40,195 bases of DNA from an uncultured Bacteroidia bacterium. GTDB taxonomy: Bacteria; Bacteroidota; Bacteroidia; Bacteroidales; UBA932. Below the pieces are notes generated by a model. It worked only from the letters and a program-made list of their open reading frames with translations, did not search any database and was not told the DNA's origin. Below, piece by piece: positions 39,153-40,195 of this stretch. Location: NCBI GenBank assembly GCA_902798975.1, contig CADBYT010000022.1, positions 1-40,195 of the forward strand, in the 5' to 3' direction. Within the stretch, counting starts at the first letter, position 1. Each line of letters begins with the position of its first letter. The position numbers and the translations under genes are program-made.

Positions 39153-39713
39153 TCACTTTTTTATACGCTCCGGATTGGATGCAACAAATTTCTCCCAGGA
39201 AGTGCTGGCCGGCGCGCTGCTAAACGGACTGGACAGCTGGTAGAAGTGGCACATCGCGAGAGCAAGTGCATCTGTCGCATCAAGGTATTTACTTGCAATT
39301 TTAATGCCAAGCGTGCGCTGAACGATCAAAGAAACTTGCTCTTTGGAAGCGGCTCCGTTGCCGCAGATCGCCATCTTGGCTTTGGAGGGGGCATACTCGT
39401 AGATTTTCACCCCGCGGCCCAGGCCGGCGATCATCGCCGCGCCCTGCGCCCGGCCCAGTTTGAAGGGCACCTGGGCGTTCTTGGCGTAGAACGGCGACTC
39501 GATGGCCATGTCGTCGGGGTGATGGAGGTCGCACAAGGCCCCCACTTTCTCGTGGATGACCTCCAGTTTATCGTAGGGAGAGTCGATCTTGCGCAGGTCC
39601 ACCACGCCCACGTCCACGAAGGAGGGCTTGCCGGCGGCATCCACGCGCACGATCCCGAAACCCAAAATGTTGGTTCCGGGATCGATGCCCATGATGACTT
39701 TCTCCTTAGTCAA
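39153..39713 (-). CDS. ruvC: Holliday junction resolvase RuvC
   Basis: RuvC cuts four-way junctions at the end of recombination repair. The 186-residue product has the RNase H-like core with four acidic residues: Asp in VIMGIDPGTNILGFG, Glu in MAIESPFYAKN, and two Asp in KYLDATDALALAMCH. FKLGRAQGAAMIAG and the basic strand KIYEYAPSKAKMAI are also typical. It overlaps serS by 8 nt. The last 20 residues after the core are Ser/Pro-rich and end in a Lys pair; the stop is 4 nt before the next ATG. Confidence 0.95.
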   Translation of the reverse strand: MTKEKVIMGIDPGTNILGFGIVRVDAAGKPSFVDVGVVDLRKIDSPYDKLEVIHEKVGALCDLHHPDDMAIESPFYAKNAQVPFKLGRAQGAAMIAGLGRGVKIYEYAPSKAKMAICGNGAASKEQVSLIVQRTLGIKIASKYLDATDALALAMCHFYQLSSPFSSAPASTSWEKFVASNPERIKK

Positions 39714-40195
39714 TGATGCTGAAGCCTGTGTACGGACGGAGGACCTCAGGGATCACGATGCCTTCCGGGGTCTGGTTGTCCTCGAGGAGGGCGGCCACGA
39801 CGCGCGGAAGCGCCAGGGAACTGCCGTTCAGCGTGTGCGCGAGCTGGGTTTTGCCCTCGGCGTCGCGGTAGCGCAGGTGCAGGCGGTTGGCCTGGAAGGT
39901 TTCGAAGTTCGAGACGGAGGAAATCTCCAGCCAGCGGCCCTGGGCCGCGGACCACAGCTCGAAATCGTAGGTGATGGCGGAAGTGAAGCTAAGATCGCCG
40001 CCGCAAAGCCGCAGGATGCGGTATTTGAGGCCGAGCTTGTTGACCAGGGACTCCACGTGCGCGACCATCTCGTCGAGCGCCTTGTAGGAGTCTTCCGGCT
40101 TCTCCACGCGCACGATTTCGACCTTGTCGAACTGGTGCAGGCGGTTCAGGCCGCGGACGTCCTTGCCGTAGGAGCCGGCCTCGCGGCGGAAGCAC
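39706..40195 (-). CDS. serS: Seryl-tRNA synthetase, C-terminal part cut by window edge
   Basis: SerS charges tRNA(Ser) and tRNA(Sec) with serine. About 162 C-terminal residues are visible. The class II motif 2 is seen at the edge as CFRREAGSYGKDVRGLNRLHQF, with the ATP-binding Arg, and motif 3 as HTLNGSSLALPRVVAALLED with its conserved Arg, followed by the family ending GIVIPEVLRPYTGF. LEISSVSNFETFQANRLHLR is the strand before motif 3. The N-terminal coiled-coil arm and motif 1 lie outside the window. It is the first visible gene of a unit with ruvC and the large barrel protein. Confidence 0.96.
   Translation of the reverse strand, partial: CFRREAGSYGKDVRGLNRLHQFDKVEIVRVEKPEDSYKALDEMVAHVESLVNKLGLKYRILRLCGGDLSFTSAITYDFELWSAAQGRWLEISSVSNFETFQANRLHLRYRDAEGKTQLAHTLNGSSLALPRVVAALLEDNQTPEGIVIPEVLRPYTGFSIID

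Overview
The window reads as a chromosomal segment of a GC-rich member of the Bacteroidota, most likely an uncultured Bacteroidales. The grounds are: many short 5' regions carrying the Bacteroidota -7 box TAnnTTTG a few bases before the start codon; a CarboxypepD_reg-like outer-membrane barrel protein; many short lipoproteins; a tyrosyl-tRNA synthetase with a KFGKT loop; and a 29-residue basic ribosomal-type peptide coupled to HU. No rRNA, tRNA, CRISPR array, phage or plasmid module is visible. Both ends cut genes: pth on the left and serS on the right.

Layout. 1-3062: pth and rplY (minus), then an M6-type metalloprotease and a small lipoprotein (plus). 3065-6852: tpiA (minus) divergent from tyrS, rbfA and a LolC/E-type permease. 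7214-9645: metY divergent from a type I mannose-6-phosphate isomerase. 10107-12320: a lipoprotein and beta-barrel pair divergent from a DJ-1/PfpI protein. 12478-23538: a long minus-strand run with glmS, an Hsp15-like S4 protein, a frameshifted TolC-family protein, an RND pump, its adaptor, a lipoprotein, a YugP-type metallopeptidase, RNase G/E, a bS22/mS38-like peptide and HU. 23715-26117: lon. 26548-27712: an IS256-like insertion sequence with terminal repeats and an 8-bp target duplication. 27982-31344: coaD, a thioredoxin-like protein, a small basic protein and a lipoprotein, divergent from ung. 31925-35963: lysE-like, PASTA, rluD-like (broken) and lnt in one overlapping operon. 36125-40195: serS, ruvC and a large outer-membrane barrel protein.

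Most genes are housekeeping: translation, glycolysis, amino-sugar and CoA synthesis, DNA repair, lipoprotein maturation and proteolysis. The most unusual content is between genes. Four convergent gaps (6853-7213, 9649-10106, 26118-27981, 31345-31924) are filled with recurring hairpin modules, here called A, B, C, D, E and R. Module A is two 34-nt hairpins whose starts are exactly 126 nt apart in all three copies. Module B is a quasi-palindrome of about 105-113 bp in four copies whose closing stem shows compensatory changes. Module C is a GC-rich hairpin tract in three copies. Two loci carry the same composite order A-C-D-B in opposite orientation on either side of the coaD-to-ung block, and the left composite is split by the IS. 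A separate perfect 22-bp inverted repeat fills the fifth convergent gap, after glmS. I see no defence island or new enzyme system; the repeat system is the best candidate for something undescribed.
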